Shown: positions 41,469-50,108, counted from the first letter of the stretch. The stretch: 64,000 nucleotides of DNA from Yersinia hibernica (GCF_004124235.1 NZ_CP032487.1:1798001-1862000), one strand, 5' to 3'. The notes: generated from the letters alone by a model not told the origin. Program-made: numbers and translations.

Positions 41469-42458
41469 ATGACTGAGTCATCATTGATACGTGCAGCAAC
41501 CGTGCAATTCCAGCATCAGGCCAACAACAAGCCCTATAACCTGTTCGTTATTGAGAAGTTTATTGAGCAGGCCGCCGGGCAAAATATCAACATATTGGTG
41601 TTCCCGGAGATGTGTATTACCGGATATTGGCATGTGCCTAAATTGACTGCGCCACAAGTGACAGCGCTGGCTGAGCCTATTGAAAGTGGCCCATCCATTG
41701 CTTTAGTGCGGGCTTTAGCCGTGAAACATCAAATGTTGATTGGTGTCGGGCTGATTGAACTGGCTGATGATGGGCGACTGTATAATGCCTATGTGGCCTG
41801 CATGCCAGATGGCAGTTATCACACCCATCGCAAGTTGCATGCTTTTGAACATCCAGCCATTAGCAGCGGTGATTCTTACACGGTGTTTGCTACGCCATGG
41901 GGGGTAAAAGTCGGGATTCTTATCTGCTGGGATAATAATTTGGTCGAGAATGTTCGTGCCACCACCTTGCTCGGTGCCGATATATTATTAGCGCCGCATC
42001 AAACTGGCGGAACTCACTCCCGCAGCCCTTATGGTATGAAGCCGATTGCACTTGATCTTTGGCAGCAACGTGCTGAAAGGCCAGCGGAAATGACTGCGGC
42101 GATCCGCGGGATAAATGGCCGCGAATGGTTAATGCGTTGGCTACCGGCTCGGGCGCATGATAATGGCCTATTTATTCTGTTCAGCAATGGTATTGGAGCC
42201 GATGATGATGAAGTTCGCACCGGCAATGCCATGATATTGGATCCCTATGGCCGCATTATCAATGAAACCTGGGTCGCGGCAGACGCTATGGTCTGCGCCG
42301 AGTTAGATCTCAGTTTGATTCCACTGAGCACCGGACGGCGTTGGATCTATGGCCGCCGCCCTGAATTGTATTCCATTTTAACCCAGCGCCAAGGCTATGA
42401 GCGCGATGCTATTTCAGCGCGCTTTTCGCCTGATATTCCGCCGCTAAAAGGCCGTTAA
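41469..42458 (+). CDS. Carbon-nitrogen hydrolase (nitrilase superfamily)
   Basis: A 329-residue cytoplasmic amidase-like enzyme. The catalytic triad is visible: E47 in VFPEMCITGY, K122 in HRKLHAFEHPA and C153 in ILICWDNN. The family includes aliphatic amidases, N-carbamoyl amino-acid and beta-ureidopropionate hydrolases; the sequence does not decide between them. ATG 41469 follows GGGAGAAGAG; the earlier GTG 41448 is rejected. The divergent LysR gene probably controls it. The nearby dimethylargininase operon suggests nitrogen scavenging as a shared theme, but no direct link is shown. Confidence 0.82.
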   Translation: MTESSLIRAATVQFQHQANNKPYNLFVIEKFIEQAAGQNINILVFPEMCITGYWHVPKLTAPQVTALAEPIESGPSIALVRALAVKHQMLIGVGLIELADDGRLYNAYVACMPDGSYHTHRKLHAFEHPAISSGDSYTVFATPWGVKVGILICWDNNLVENVRATTLLGADILLAPHQTGGTHSRSPYGMKPIALDLWQQRAERPAEMTAAIRGINGREWLMRWLPARAHDNGLFILFSNGIGADDDEVRTGNAMILDPYGRIINETWVAADAMVCAELDLSLIPLSTGRRWIYGRRPELYSILTQRQGYERDAISARFSPDIPPLKGR

Positions 42459-42488
42459 ATTCGCGATAAAGGGGCCAGGCCCGCCAGT

Positions 42489-42617
42489 TTACCGACGAAC
42501 GCCGGTGCCAATACTGATACTGGATATACCGCTCGAACCGCCACTCACCCCGACGTGGCCAGTATTGGCACAGGCCACCAGTAAGCAGGCTAGCAGCACG
42601 AGAGTTAATTTTTTCAT
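42489..42617 (-). CDS. 42-residue lipoprotein
   Basis: A short ORF reads MKKLTLVLLACLLVAC, then a Gly/Ser-rich mature part (about 27 residues) that includes VGVSGGSSGISS. The signal peptide has two lysines, a hydrophobic core and the lipobox LVAC. AAGGG stands six bases before the ATG. It is not recognised beyond this and has no partner gene. It converges on the nitrilase gene, whose stop is 30 bases away. Confidence 0.72.
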   Translation of the reverse strand: MKKLTLVLLACLLVACANTGHVGVSGGSSGISSISIGTGVRR

Positions 42618-42846
42618 TTGACGCCCTTGGTTAGGTCAATATCAACAGCTTGTATCATAGCATTCAGTATATAACTAAAGCTGCTGGCGACCGACAGTTC
42701 AGTCATGCGTGACAGCGGAATAGGTCGCCTGACTGACCATATACAGCGCAAATGTATAGCCGAAGTGGGCTTATTCAACCTGATTGGTGACAGTATCTGT
42801 TTAATAATCAGATTAATAGTTTCGCCCCCAATCATGAGAACCGCTT

Positions 42847-43605
42847 ATGCACTTTACTCAAGCCATTGCCAGACTTCCTGCGGATACCTGCGGTCACGGC
42901 CAAACCACTGCCCAACTGGGCGCACCGGATATTGCCGCCACCGGGCAACAATTTCTGGCCTATGTGGACACCTTGCTGCGTCTGGGCCTGAAAGTCACCA
43001 TCCTGCCTGCGGCGTCGGACTTCCCCGATGCGCACTTTGTCGAAGATACCGCGGTCATCATGCCAGAACTGGCGGTGATAACCCACCCCGGTGCGCCGAG
43101 CCGCCAGGGGGAAGTGGACACCATTGCGCCGCTGTTGACTGACCGCCCGGTTTTTCGCATGAACCAGCATGGGCATCTGGATGGCGGTGATGTGTTATTG
43201 GTTGATAAACAATTTTTCATCGGGCTGACGTCGCGCACTGATGCCGAGGGCATTCGCCAATTTACTGCGGCGGTGGGGCGCTACGGCTACAGTGTGACGG
43301 CGATTGAAGTGAGTGCCGGGTTACACCTGAAATCGATTGTTAATTATGTGGGCCACAATACCTTATTGCTGACAGAAGATTATCAGCACCATCCGGCCTT
43401 TGCGGCCTTTAATACTATTGTGATTCCGCAAGCCGAATCCTATGCCGGTAATACCTTATGGATCAATGACACGCTGATTACCCCGCAAGGTTATCCTGCT
43501 ACATTAGCGCAGATTGAACAGCTGGGAATGCCGGTTGTGCAGCTTGACACCAGCGAATTTAAAAAAATGGATGGCGGCTTAACCTGCCTCTCACTTCGTT
43601 TCTAA
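42847..43605 (+). CDS. Dimethylargininase-like hydrolase (DDAH family)
   Basis: A 252-residue guanidino-modifying enzyme, almost the length of Pseudomonas DDAH. Candidate catalytic residues are H160 (GLHLKS) and C247 (GGLTCLSLRF), with acidic substrate contacts E66/D67 (HFVEDTAV) and D115 (LDGGD). DDAH turns N-methylated arginines into citrulline and methylamines; a related activity on citrulline or arginine cannot be excluded. GAGAA precedes the ATG. It heads an operon with an amino-acid ABC transporter, which suggests the substrate is imported. Confidence 0.85.
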   Translation: MHFTQAIARLPADTCGHGQTTAQLGAPDIAATGQQFLAYVDTLLRLGLKVTILPAASDFPDAHFVEDTAVIMPELAVITHPGAPSRQGEVDTIAPLLTDRPVFRMNQHGHLDGGDVLLVDKQFFIGLTSRTDAEGIRQFTAAVGRYGYSVTAIEVSAGLHLKSIVNYVGHNTLLLTEDYQHHPAFAAFNTIVIPQAESYAGNTLWINDTLITPQGYPATLAQIEQLGMPVVQLDTSEFKKMDGGLTCLSLRF

Positions 43606-43660
43606 CGATTTCTTGTTTCTCACGGCCAGCGATGGCTGGCCAACATCGGGGTTCAACATC

Positions 43661-44434
43661 ATGAAAAAGACCATAGCGGCATTACTGACTGGCTTGATAC
43701 TTTCCGCGCCAGTGGCGGCTCAGGCGCTAGAGACTATCAGCTTTGGCGTGGATGGCGGCTATCCACCTTTTGATGTGCTCGCACCCAACGGCGAGATAAC
43801 CGGCTTTGATATTGATATCGCCAATGCCTTATGTGCCAACCTGCATGCCAAATGCGTTTTCGTCAAACAGCCATTTGAAAGTATGATTGCGGCCCTGAAC
43901 GCGCATAAGTTTGATGCCATTATTGCCTCACTGAGCATTACTGATGAGCGCAAAAAAGAAGTTGATTTTACTGACCGCTATTACCGCAGTGCTGCACAGT
44001 TAGTGGCGCGCAAAGGCAGCCCATTACAACCTGATGTTGCCAGCCTCAAAGGGAAAACCGTGGGGGTTCAGACCGGCTCTATCCATGAAACTTACGCGAA
44101 AAAACATTGGGGTGGGCAGGGGGTGAAAATTGTCTCTTATGCCAACCAAGATAATGTGTATCTGGATTTGATGTCAGGGCGCATTAATGCCTCGCTGCAA
44201 GATAACATTCAGGCCGCCAGCAGCTTCATTGATACCCCGCGCGGGCAGAAATTTGCGTTTGCCGGCCCGGTGATTCAGGACGAGACTATCTCCTCTGATG
44301 TCGGTATCGCCGTGGGTAAAGATAACCCGGCACTGCGCGATGCCCTCAATGGCGCACTTAAAGCGATTCGTGCCGATGGCACCTATGACGCCATCCAGAA
44401 AAAGTATTTTAGTTTCGATATTTACGGCAATTGA
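43661..44434 (+). CDS. Periplasmic amino-acid-binding protein of an ABC transporter
   Basis: A 257-residue solute-binding protein of the Lys/Arg/Orn/His group (SBP_bac_3). A signal peptide covers about residues 1-22 (ending AQA). The ligand fold is shown by ISFGVDGGYPPFDVLAPNGE, GFDIDIANALC and FDAIIASLSITDERKKEVDFT. It probably binds arginine or methylated arginine, judged from the dimethylargininase gene 56 bases upstream. ATG 43661 begins the signal peptide; the upstream in-frame extension is rejected. Confidence 0.9.
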   Translation: MKKTIAALLTGLILSAPVAAQALETISFGVDGGYPPFDVLAPNGEITGFDIDIANALCANLHAKCVFVKQPFESMIAALNAHKFDAIIASLSITDERKKEVDFTDRYYRSAAQLVARKGSPLQPDVASLKGKTVGVQTGSIHETYAKKHWGGQGVKIVSYANQDNVYLDLMSGRINASLQDNIQAASSFIDTPRGQKFAFAGPVIQDETISSDVGIAVGKDNPALRDALNGALKAIRADGTYDAIQKKYFSFDIYGN

Positions 44435-44487
44435 TTGCTTGCCGTGATTTTTGCGACCACCGGGCGTTGACACCGATGCCCAGTGGT
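44424..44487 (+). terminator. Two intercistronic hairpins between binding-protein and permease genes
   Basis: ACGGCAA / TTGCCGT (44424-44445, overlapping the stop codon) is followed by GATTTTT, terminator-like. A second imperfect stem pairs ACCAC-C-GGGC with GCCC-A-GTGGT (44456-44487). Such elements typically let only part of the transcripts continue and protect the upstream mRNA, giving an excess of binding protein over permease. Confidence 0.55.
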
Positions 44488-44513
44488 TATTGGTCCGCCT
44501 CGGGAGGTCAATA

Positions 44514-45209
44514 ATGGTCATCGACTATTTGCCGATATTGGCTCAGGGAGCAGGGTTGTCGCTGTGTGTGATGCTGCTATCACTGGCCGTGGCACTGGTA
44601 CTCGGCCTTATCAATGCGGTCATCAAGCTTTTTGGCCCGGCGTGGTTGCGTTGGATCTCGACGGGCTACACCACCTTGGTGCGCGGCATTCCTGAGCTGG
44701 TGATTATGCTGCTGCTGTTTTTTGGTGGCGAAATGCTGGTTAATGGTGTTCTCGGCCTCTTGGGGCTTGGGCCGGTGCGCTTTAATACCTTTATTTCCGG
44801 GGTGCTGGCCATCGGCATCGTCTTTGGCGCGTATTACACCGAAACCTTCCGCGGCGCTTTTCAAACCGTGGATCGCGGCCAGTTAGAAGCGGCGGTGGCT
44901 TACGGCATGCGCCCGGGGCAAATCTTCCGCCGTATTATGCTGCCGCAGATGCTGAGTTTTGCCATTCCTGGCATCAATAATAACTGGCTCGGCTTGATGA
45001 AAGCCTCGGCCCTGATATCCATTCTCGGATTGGAAGATATGGTGTGGTTGGCGGAACAAGCCGGGCGCGCGACGCAAAAACCGTTTTTGTTCTACTTCTT
45101 GGTGGCGCTGATTTATATGGTCATCACCGCGCTGTCCAGTTGGGGCTTTAGTCTGTTGGCACGGCGCTATGCGCTATCAACCTCTACTGCGGCGAGGGCG
45201 CGCGGATGA
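44514..45209 (+). CDS. Polar amino-acid ABC transporter permease (HisQ/ArtQ-like)
   Basis: A 231-residue inner-membrane subunit with about five transmembrane helices, starting with the one in LAQGAGLSLCVMLLSLAVAL. The cytoplasmic EAA loop reads EAAVAYGMRPGQIFRRIMLP and would contact the ATPase. GGGAGGT precedes ATG 44514, so the longer ORF from 44451 is rejected. Its stop overlaps the next permease start by four bases. Confidence 0.9.
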   Translation: MVIDYLPILAQGAGLSLCVMLLSLAVALVLGLINAVIKLFGPAWLRWISTGYTTLVRGIPELVIMLLLFFGGEMLVNGVLGLLGLGPVRFNTFISGVLAIGIVFGAYYTETFRGAFQTVDRGQLEAAVAYGMRPGQIFRRIMLPQMLSFAIPGINNNWLGLMKASALISILGLEDMVWLAEQAGRATQKPFLFYFLVALIYMVITALSSWGFSLLARRYALSTSTAARARG

Positions 45210-45928
45210 ATCTGCAAACCGTACTGGAAGCGGTGCCAACATTCTTATACAGCGACGGCTCTGACACCACCGGCTTAGCCATGACGGCCAAATTATTTTT
45301 ATTGTCGGTGGTGCCCGGTTTATTGCTGGCATTGCTTATGGCCATCGGCCAAGCATTCGGCCCACGCCCGCTGGCTTGGCTGATCCGCAGTGTGACTTAT
45401 TTCTTTCGCAGCACGCCGCTCTATCTGCAATTAATGCTGATTTATTATGGTCTTTCGCAGTTTGATATCGTGCAGTTGGGCTGGCAGGACGAGCAACCGT
45501 TTTGGTTGCTGTTCCGTGATGCGACGTTCTGCGCCACCCTGGCTTTAGTGCTCAATACCAGTGCGTATGTCGCGGAGTTATTGGCCGGCATGATGATAAC
45601 GTTCCCGCGCCAAGAGTGGCTGGCGGGCGAGGCATTCGGTATGAGTCAATGGCAAATCATTCGTCGTTTGGTGCTACCGGCGACACTGCGCCGGGGCATT
45701 CCGGCACTGAATAATGAAATGGTATTCTTGCTGCATGCCACCTCCCTGGCCAGCACCGTCACACTGTTGGATATCACTGGCGTGGCGCGGGCTTTCTATG
45801 CGGCCACCTATTCGCCGTTTATCCCGTTTTTGATGGCAGCAGCGCTGTATTTGCTGTGTACTTTCGTCTTAATTTTTGCCTTTTCACGTGCAGAACGGCG
45901 CTGGCTGGCCTTTGCCCGCCATGATTGA
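45206..45928 (+). CDS. Polar amino-acid ABC transporter permease (HisM/ArtM-like)
   Basis: A 240-residue second permease subunit. The loop GEAFGMSQWQIIRRLVLP is the EAA motif, and FFRSTPLYLQLMLIYYGLSQ is typical of HisM/ArtM. It begins within the last codons of the first permease (ATGA overlap). No ATP-binding subunit gene follows; the next gene is on the other strand. The complex must use an ATPase encoded elsewhere, for example one shared with another arginine or histidine transporter. Confidence 0.9.
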   Translation: MNLQTVLEAVPTFLYSDGSDTTGLAMTAKLFLLSVVPGLLLALLMAIGQAFGPRPLAWLIRSVTYFFRSTPLYLQLMLIYYGLSQFDIVQLGWQDEQPFWLLFRDATFCATLALVLNTSAYVAELLAGMMITFPRQEWLAGEAFGMSQWQIIRRLVLPATLRRGIPALNNEMVFLLHATSLASTVTLLDITGVARAFYAATYSPFIPFLMAAALYLLCTFVLIFAFSRAERRWLAFARHD

Positions 45929-45949
45929 ATCTGGTAGGTCAAGCCCGCG

Positions 45950-46405
45950 TCAGGCGCGCTTGATCGCCTGTAACTCGGTGATGGTGACGATTTTATCCAC
46001 CCGGAATTTTTTGCTGGTCAACCAGGTGTCGGCCAGCAATCGGTAATGTTCCATATTGCGACAACCAATGCGCAGCAGAAAATCAAAGCTACCCCCGACC
46101 AGCCAGCAATCCAGCACTTCTGGCGTTTTGCGTACCTCTTGCTCAAAGGCGGCTTGAGAATGGCCATGGTCAGCCAAAGCAATCTGCGCTTGGATAACAA
46201 ACGCATGCTCGGGTTCCGGCAACGCAATTATGGCGCTGTAGCCACGAATAATACCGGCGCGCTCCAGCAGCCGAACCCGCTCCAGACAGGGGCGGGCGGT
46301 CAAATTGACCTGCTCAGACAGCTTTTGATAAGAGATACGGCCATCCTGGCTCAGGATTTCCAGGATTTTTTTGTCAATTCGGTCAAGCCGGGGTTTCTTT
46401 TCCAC
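45950..46405 (-). CDS. Lrp/AsnC-family regulator
   Basis: About 151 residues. An N-terminal AsnC-type helix-turn-helix (RIDKKILEILSQDGRISYQK and LTARPCLERVRLLERAGII) is followed by a ligand-binding RAM domain (ITELQAIKRA near the end). Such proteins sense amino acids. The ORF extends to a TTG at 46420, which shares bases with the start codon of the divergent gene; GTG 46405 with a weak GGAC upstream is a more plausible start, though neither is strong. It sits between the transporter operon and the aspartoacylase-like gene and may control both. Confidence 0.85.
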   Translation of the reverse strand: MEKKPRLDRIDKKILEILSQDGRISYQKLSEQVNLTARPCLERVRLLERAGIIRGYSAIIALPEPEHAFVIQAQIALADHGHSQAAFEQEVRKTPEVLDCWLVGGSFDFLLRIGCRNMEHYRLLADTWLTSKKFRVDKIVTITELQAIKRA

Positions 46406-46419
46406 AGATAGGACGTCCA

Positions 46420-47529
46420 ATGAAAATCAATAACCATAAGTTACCTGAACATGCCCTAGGTGGGCAGCGTCAATTAACCAGTTTTCATTTCGGCCAACCG
46501 GGTGTGGGCGAGAAAATTTACCTACAAGCTGGCCTACATGCCGATGAACGACCCGGAATGCTGGTATTACATTATCTTAAAAGATTACTGAGTCAGGCGG
46601 AACGGCGCGGAGAAATTCAGAGTGAAATAATTATTGTGCCCATCGCTAACCCGGTCGGTATGGCGCAAGTGCTACTTCACAGTGGAATAGGCCGCTTTGA
46701 TTTGGTCAGTGGGCGTAATTTTAATCGCGATTTCCCTGATTTGGCCCAAGCGGCCCAGCAACGGTTGGAGCCGAGTACATTAAGTGAAGCCCCGCCGACG
46801 CGCCAAAAAATCCGCCGCGCGATGGTCGAGGCATTACAGGCTTTACCCGCCCGCAGTGAAGTTGATGCCTTGCGCCAACATTTACTGATGCTGGCGTGTG
46901 ATGCGGATTTGGTGCTGGACTTACATTGCGATGACAATGCCATTTTGCATTTGTATGCCGACCCGGCCTGGCAATCAGCGGTGGAAATTCTCGCGCGTTT
47001 TTTACATATCGACACCGTGCTACTGTCGCAAGACAGCGGCGGCGGCTCCTTTGATGAGGCCTGTGGCTTGCCTTGGCATCGGCTGGCAGCGCACTATCCG
47101 CAGTTGACGCCCGCTTGTATGGCCGTGACCGTTGAATTACGCGGGCAGCAGGATGTCAATCACGCACTGGCCAGTGCGGATGCCGAAGCTATTTATCAGT
47201 ATCTGCAATATCGTCGGGCCATTAGCGGCCCGCCGGCACAGATTCCCACGCGCGAGGTAATGATGTTGCCTTTTGCCGCCGGGGAAATTGTCAATGCCCC
47301 GGCCAGTGGTCTGTTAGTGCCATTACGTCAACCGGGCGACTGGGTGGCAAAAGATGAGGCGGTGGCGGAAATCATCGACCCGATTACCGATACGGTGCAA
47401 GCGGTACGGGCCAAAGCGGGCGGGATAATCTATGCCAGTCGGCGCGCACCTTTTGTTACCTTGGGGGCAGAGATTATGAAGATTGCCGGGAAAACGCCCT
47501 ACGCCGGCGGTGGCGGGCTGGCATCCTGA
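46420..47529 (+). CDS. Succinylglutamate desuccinylase/aspartoacylase-family metalloenzyme
   Basis: A 369-residue zinc-dependent deacylase-like protein (M14 fold). The zinc ligands are suggested by GLHADERPG (H39/E42) and LDLHCDD (His near residue 167). A C-terminal beta domain resembling a biotinyl/lipoyl fold is suggested by APASGLLVPLRQPGDWVAKD. The family removes acyl groups from amino acids or related small substrates; here the acyl-amino acid is unknown. It is divergent from the Lrp-type gene, with almost no gap. Confidence 0.82.
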   Translation: MKINNHKLPEHALGGQRQLTSFHFGQPGVGEKIYLQAGLHADERPGMLVLHYLKRLLSQAERRGEIQSEIIIVPIANPVGMAQVLLHSGIGRFDLVSGRNFNRDFPDLAQAAQQRLEPSTLSEAPPTRQKIRRAMVEALQALPARSEVDALRQHLLMLACDADLVLDLHCDDNAILHLYADPAWQSAVEILARFLHIDTVLLSQDSGGGSFDEACGLPWHRLAAHYPQLTPACMAVTVELRGQQDVNHALASADAEAIYQYLQYRRAISGPPAQIPTREVMMLPFAAGEIVNAPASGLLVPLRQPGDWVAKDEAVAEIIDPITDTVQAVRAKAGGIIYASRRAPFVTLGAEIMKIAGKTPYAGGGGLAS

Positions 47530-47538
47530 CAAAATAAT

Positions 47539-47572
47539 CGCCCTCAAGGCGATAAAACAAAACTTGAGGGCG
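47539..47572. terminator. Bidirectional terminator between aspartoacylase-like gene and yghU
   Basis: A perfect ten-pair stem, CGCCCTCAAG / CTTGAGGGCG, with a 14-base loop. On the minus strand ATTATTTTG follows, so it serves yghU well; on the plus strand the tail is poor in T. Confidence 0.75.
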
Positions 47573-47579
47573 ATGTTAG

Positions 47580-48434
47580 TTACTTGATAAGACGGTCAAA
47601 ATCCGCTGCATCATGGCGCTCAGCTAACTGTTCTGCTGGCTCGCCCCAGGTTTTATTGACGATACGGCCGCGCTGTACTGCCGGGCGCTTAGCAATGGCT
47701 TCGGTCCACCGTATCAGGTGGGTATAGGATTTCACATCCAAGAATTCACCCGCCTCATATTGCAAGCCCAGCACCAAATTGCCGTACCATGGCCAGATAG
47801 CCATATCCGCGATGGAATATTCATCACCGGCAATATATTCATGGGTGGCCAGCTGGTTATCGAGCAGCGAGAGCTGGCGCTTGGCCTCCATGGCGAAACG
47901 GTCGATGGCATATTCGATTTTCACCGGCGCATAGTGATAAAAATGACCAAAGCCGCCGCCCAAATACGGGGCCGCGCCCTGTAACCAGAACAGCCAATTG
48001 AGCGCTTCGGTTCGTCCTGCCACCGAGCGGGGCAGGAAATGGCCAAATTTATCCGCCAAATACAGCAAAATGGCACCAGATTCAAACACCCTGACCGGCG
48101 GCGTGGTTGAATGGTCCATCAGTGCCGGAATTTTTGAATTCGGATTAACCGCCACAAAACCGCTCGAGAACTGATCACCATCACCGATCCGAATCAGATG
48201 GGCATCATATTCTGCCCCTGTTTCGCCCAATGCCAACAACTCTTCCAGCAAAATAGTGACCTTCTGACCATTCGGCGTCCCCATGGAATAGAGCTGCAAT
48301 GGGTGTTTGCCGACGGGCAGGGTAGCCTCATATCGGGCGCCCGCCGTCGGGCGGTTGATCTTAGACCAGACACCGCCGCTGGCGTGGTTTTCTGTCCATA
48401 CTTTCGGTGGCTGATATTCACTGTCTTTCATCAT
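47580..48434 (-). CDS. yghU: Glutathione S-transferase-like disulfide-bond reductase
   Basis: A 284-residue cytoplasmic protein of the Nu-class GST group, known to bind two glutathiones and reduce disulfides and organic peroxides. The family run LPVGKHPLQLYSMGTPNGQK, then VAVNPNSKIPAL, VFESGAILLYLADKFG and LQGAAPYLGGGFGHFYHYAP, is almost identical to E. coli YghU. Two ATGs stand in tandem; the first has AAGG eight bases upstream. Confidence 0.96.
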   Translation of the reverse strand: MMKDSEYQPPKVWTENHASGGVWSKINRPTAGARYEATLPVGKHPLQLYSMGTPNGQKVTILLEELLALGETGAEYDAHLIRIGDGDQFSSGFVAVNPNSKIPALMDHSTTPPVRVFESGAILLYLADKFGHFLPRSVAGRTEALNWLFWLQGAAPYLGGGFGHFYHYAPVKIEYAIDRFAMEAKRQLSLLDNQLATHEYIAGDEYSIADMAIWPWYGNLVLGLQYEAGEFLDVKSYTHLIRWTEAIAKRPAVQRGRIVNKTWGEPAEQLAERHDAADFDRLIK

Positions 48435-48523
48435 GGATGACCTTATTTGAGAATGAATACGAACTTAATAATGCGCATAGTGATGATGCTCAATCATAAA
48501 GAATAACAGGGATAATATTTCTG

Positions 48524-49693
48524 TCACCCCAACACCGTGGCGGCGGCTTTGACTTGCCGTTCAAGAATATTCAGGGTCTTGGCTAACATATTCTCTTGCT
48601 CAGTGAACCAGTGGTCTTTATCCGGCAAAGAGGTGGCGAGCCGCCATGACTCTTCCGCGTCCAGCGCGTCCAGCTCCTGCAAGAGGGTGTCAATGTGCTT
48701 TTTGACCTGATCAATTTTCTGGCGCAACCGGCCAAGGTCATCAATAACATCACTGGCCATCAGCGGCTCTAGCCCTTGCATCAAACTGGCCAATAAAGCA
48801 TGGATCGCCGGGAAATCACCACGTTGGCGGGCCTGATTGAGCTGAACCATCAGTTGATGCGCTTGCTCTTTAAACTCATCCGCCACTAAATCGGGATGGC
48901 ACAGCCGGCTGGCTTGTCGCCACAATCGTTTCAGTTCCTGGCGCTGTTCCGCCGACAGTTTGCCTTCATGAGTGAGACGTTGCTCCGCATCAGTTTGTTG
49001 TTCTTGATAACTTTCGTATTTCTCTTTTGCCTCTTCACGGGCTTGGCGGGTGGACTCGGTATTGCGGGTACAAAAGCTATTTTCCAGCTCTTTTATCTCG
49101 GCCAGCAGGGCGCTAATTAACTCGCTTTGTTGCTGAATTTTATGCCGAATTTCAATGGCTTCGCTGGCGATAGTCGGCAGCGCCAACCAGCGCTGTTTTA
49201 GCGCGGCAAGTTTATCGATGGCTTGAGAAATATACTGCTGACAGTGGCGATAATCGCGCTCTCTGCGGCGGGCTTCCGCCTCGGCTTTACGCAAGCTGCT
49301 TTCGGCTAACTGCTTGCGTAAATTGAGAATTTGTTTCATCAATGGGCCAAGGCGCACCAGGTACAGGTCATTAAAATCATCCAGCAACTGAATGCGCTCA
49401 TTACGTTTATCAATTAAATCGCTTAATTGTTGCTCCAGCGCTTTCAGCTCAAGTTTGCAAGCCGACAACTCAATATCCTGCCACTGGGTGACCCCTTGCT
49501 GACTGGTGAGCCAGGCGGAAATGGCCTCTAATGCCTGGGTAAATTTCCCCTGTTCAATCGCCGTGACGATAAAAACCAGCACCGCGTCCTGAGTCTCACT
49601 TTTAAGATAAGGGAGTTGATGGCGAATAATGTCGTCATCTTCAAGCTCGATACCGCTTTTGATGATCTCCAGTCGTTTAATGAGTTTTTTCAT
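48524..49693 (-). CDS. Coiled-coil protein with C-terminal J-domain-like segment
   Basis: A 389-residue cytoplasmic protein. Long heptad-like helices (about residues 85-240, rich in Glu, Gln, Arg and Leu) form coiled coils. Near residue 255 comes QELKRLWRQASRLCHPDLVA, a J-domain helix with the invariant HPD, so it can be expected to stimulate an Hsp70/DnaK ATPase. No zinc-finger or G/F region is present, so it is a specialised J protein (class C) with unknown clients. ATG 49693 is used because the longer ORF starts with TTG at 49723; no strong ribosome site is seen. Confidence 0.75.
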   Translation of the reverse strand: MKKLIKRLEIIKSGIELEDDDIIRHQLPYLKSETQDAVLVFIVTAIEQGKFTQALEAISAWLTSQQGVTQWQDIELSACKLELKALEQQLSDLIDKRNERIQLLDDFNDLYLVRLGPLMKQILNLRKQLAESSLRKAEAEARRRERDYRHCQQYISQAIDKLAALKQRWLALPTIASEAIEIRHKIQQQSELISALLAEIKELENSFCTRNTESTRQAREEAKEKYESYQEQQTDAEQRLTHEGKLSAEQRQELKRLWRQASRLCHPDLVADEFKEQAHQLMVQLNQARQRGDFPAIHALLASLMQGLEPLMASDVIDDLGRLRQKIDQVKKHIDTLLQELDALDAEESWRLATSLPDKDHWFTEQENMLAKTLNILERQVKAAATVLG

Positions 49694-50108
49694 AAATATA
49701 GGATTTGCTGATAGCGAAAACAAGTTACCTACATACTAAACAAGGGTTTCATTTTGTTCCAGATGAATGAGCGCCGATCGCGTCAGGAAAGTCAGAGATA
49801 AACCGGCATGTGCGATAAATCACATTCAACACTTGGCGGGCAACATCGGCCAGAATAACGGGCAGGGACGTTTTGTCGGTCACAATCCAGCTCTCTTTAT
49901 CCTTATGCGGCCCCGGTTAAGCCCAATCCGACGCAAAATGGCGCGGCGAAAATATTGAAATGGCGTTTTAAAAAACGTAAGATCACCACGTTAACCATCA
50001 TGCTCAGTGACTAAAAGTTGCCAAAATGAACCAAACAAAAAAGAGTGAGTGCAGGGCAACCCAGCGTCAGACTCGAACAGACATCAAAATCAGTTTGGGG
50101 CAAAGTGA
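49694..50108. other. Intergenic region without a convincing gene
   Basis: Divergent promoters for the J-domain gene and the MFS gene must be here. A minus-strand frame at about 49770-49910 reads WIVTDKTSLPVILADVARQV, which looks protein-like but lacks a start and is cut by stops. It may be a remnant of a lost gene. Nothing else was recognised. Confidence 0.4.

Noticed and set aside
49767..49958. 63-residue plus-strand ORF before the MFS gene
   Set aside because: No ribosome site and biased composition. The opposite strand looks slightly more protein-like but is also broken; at best a gene remnant.
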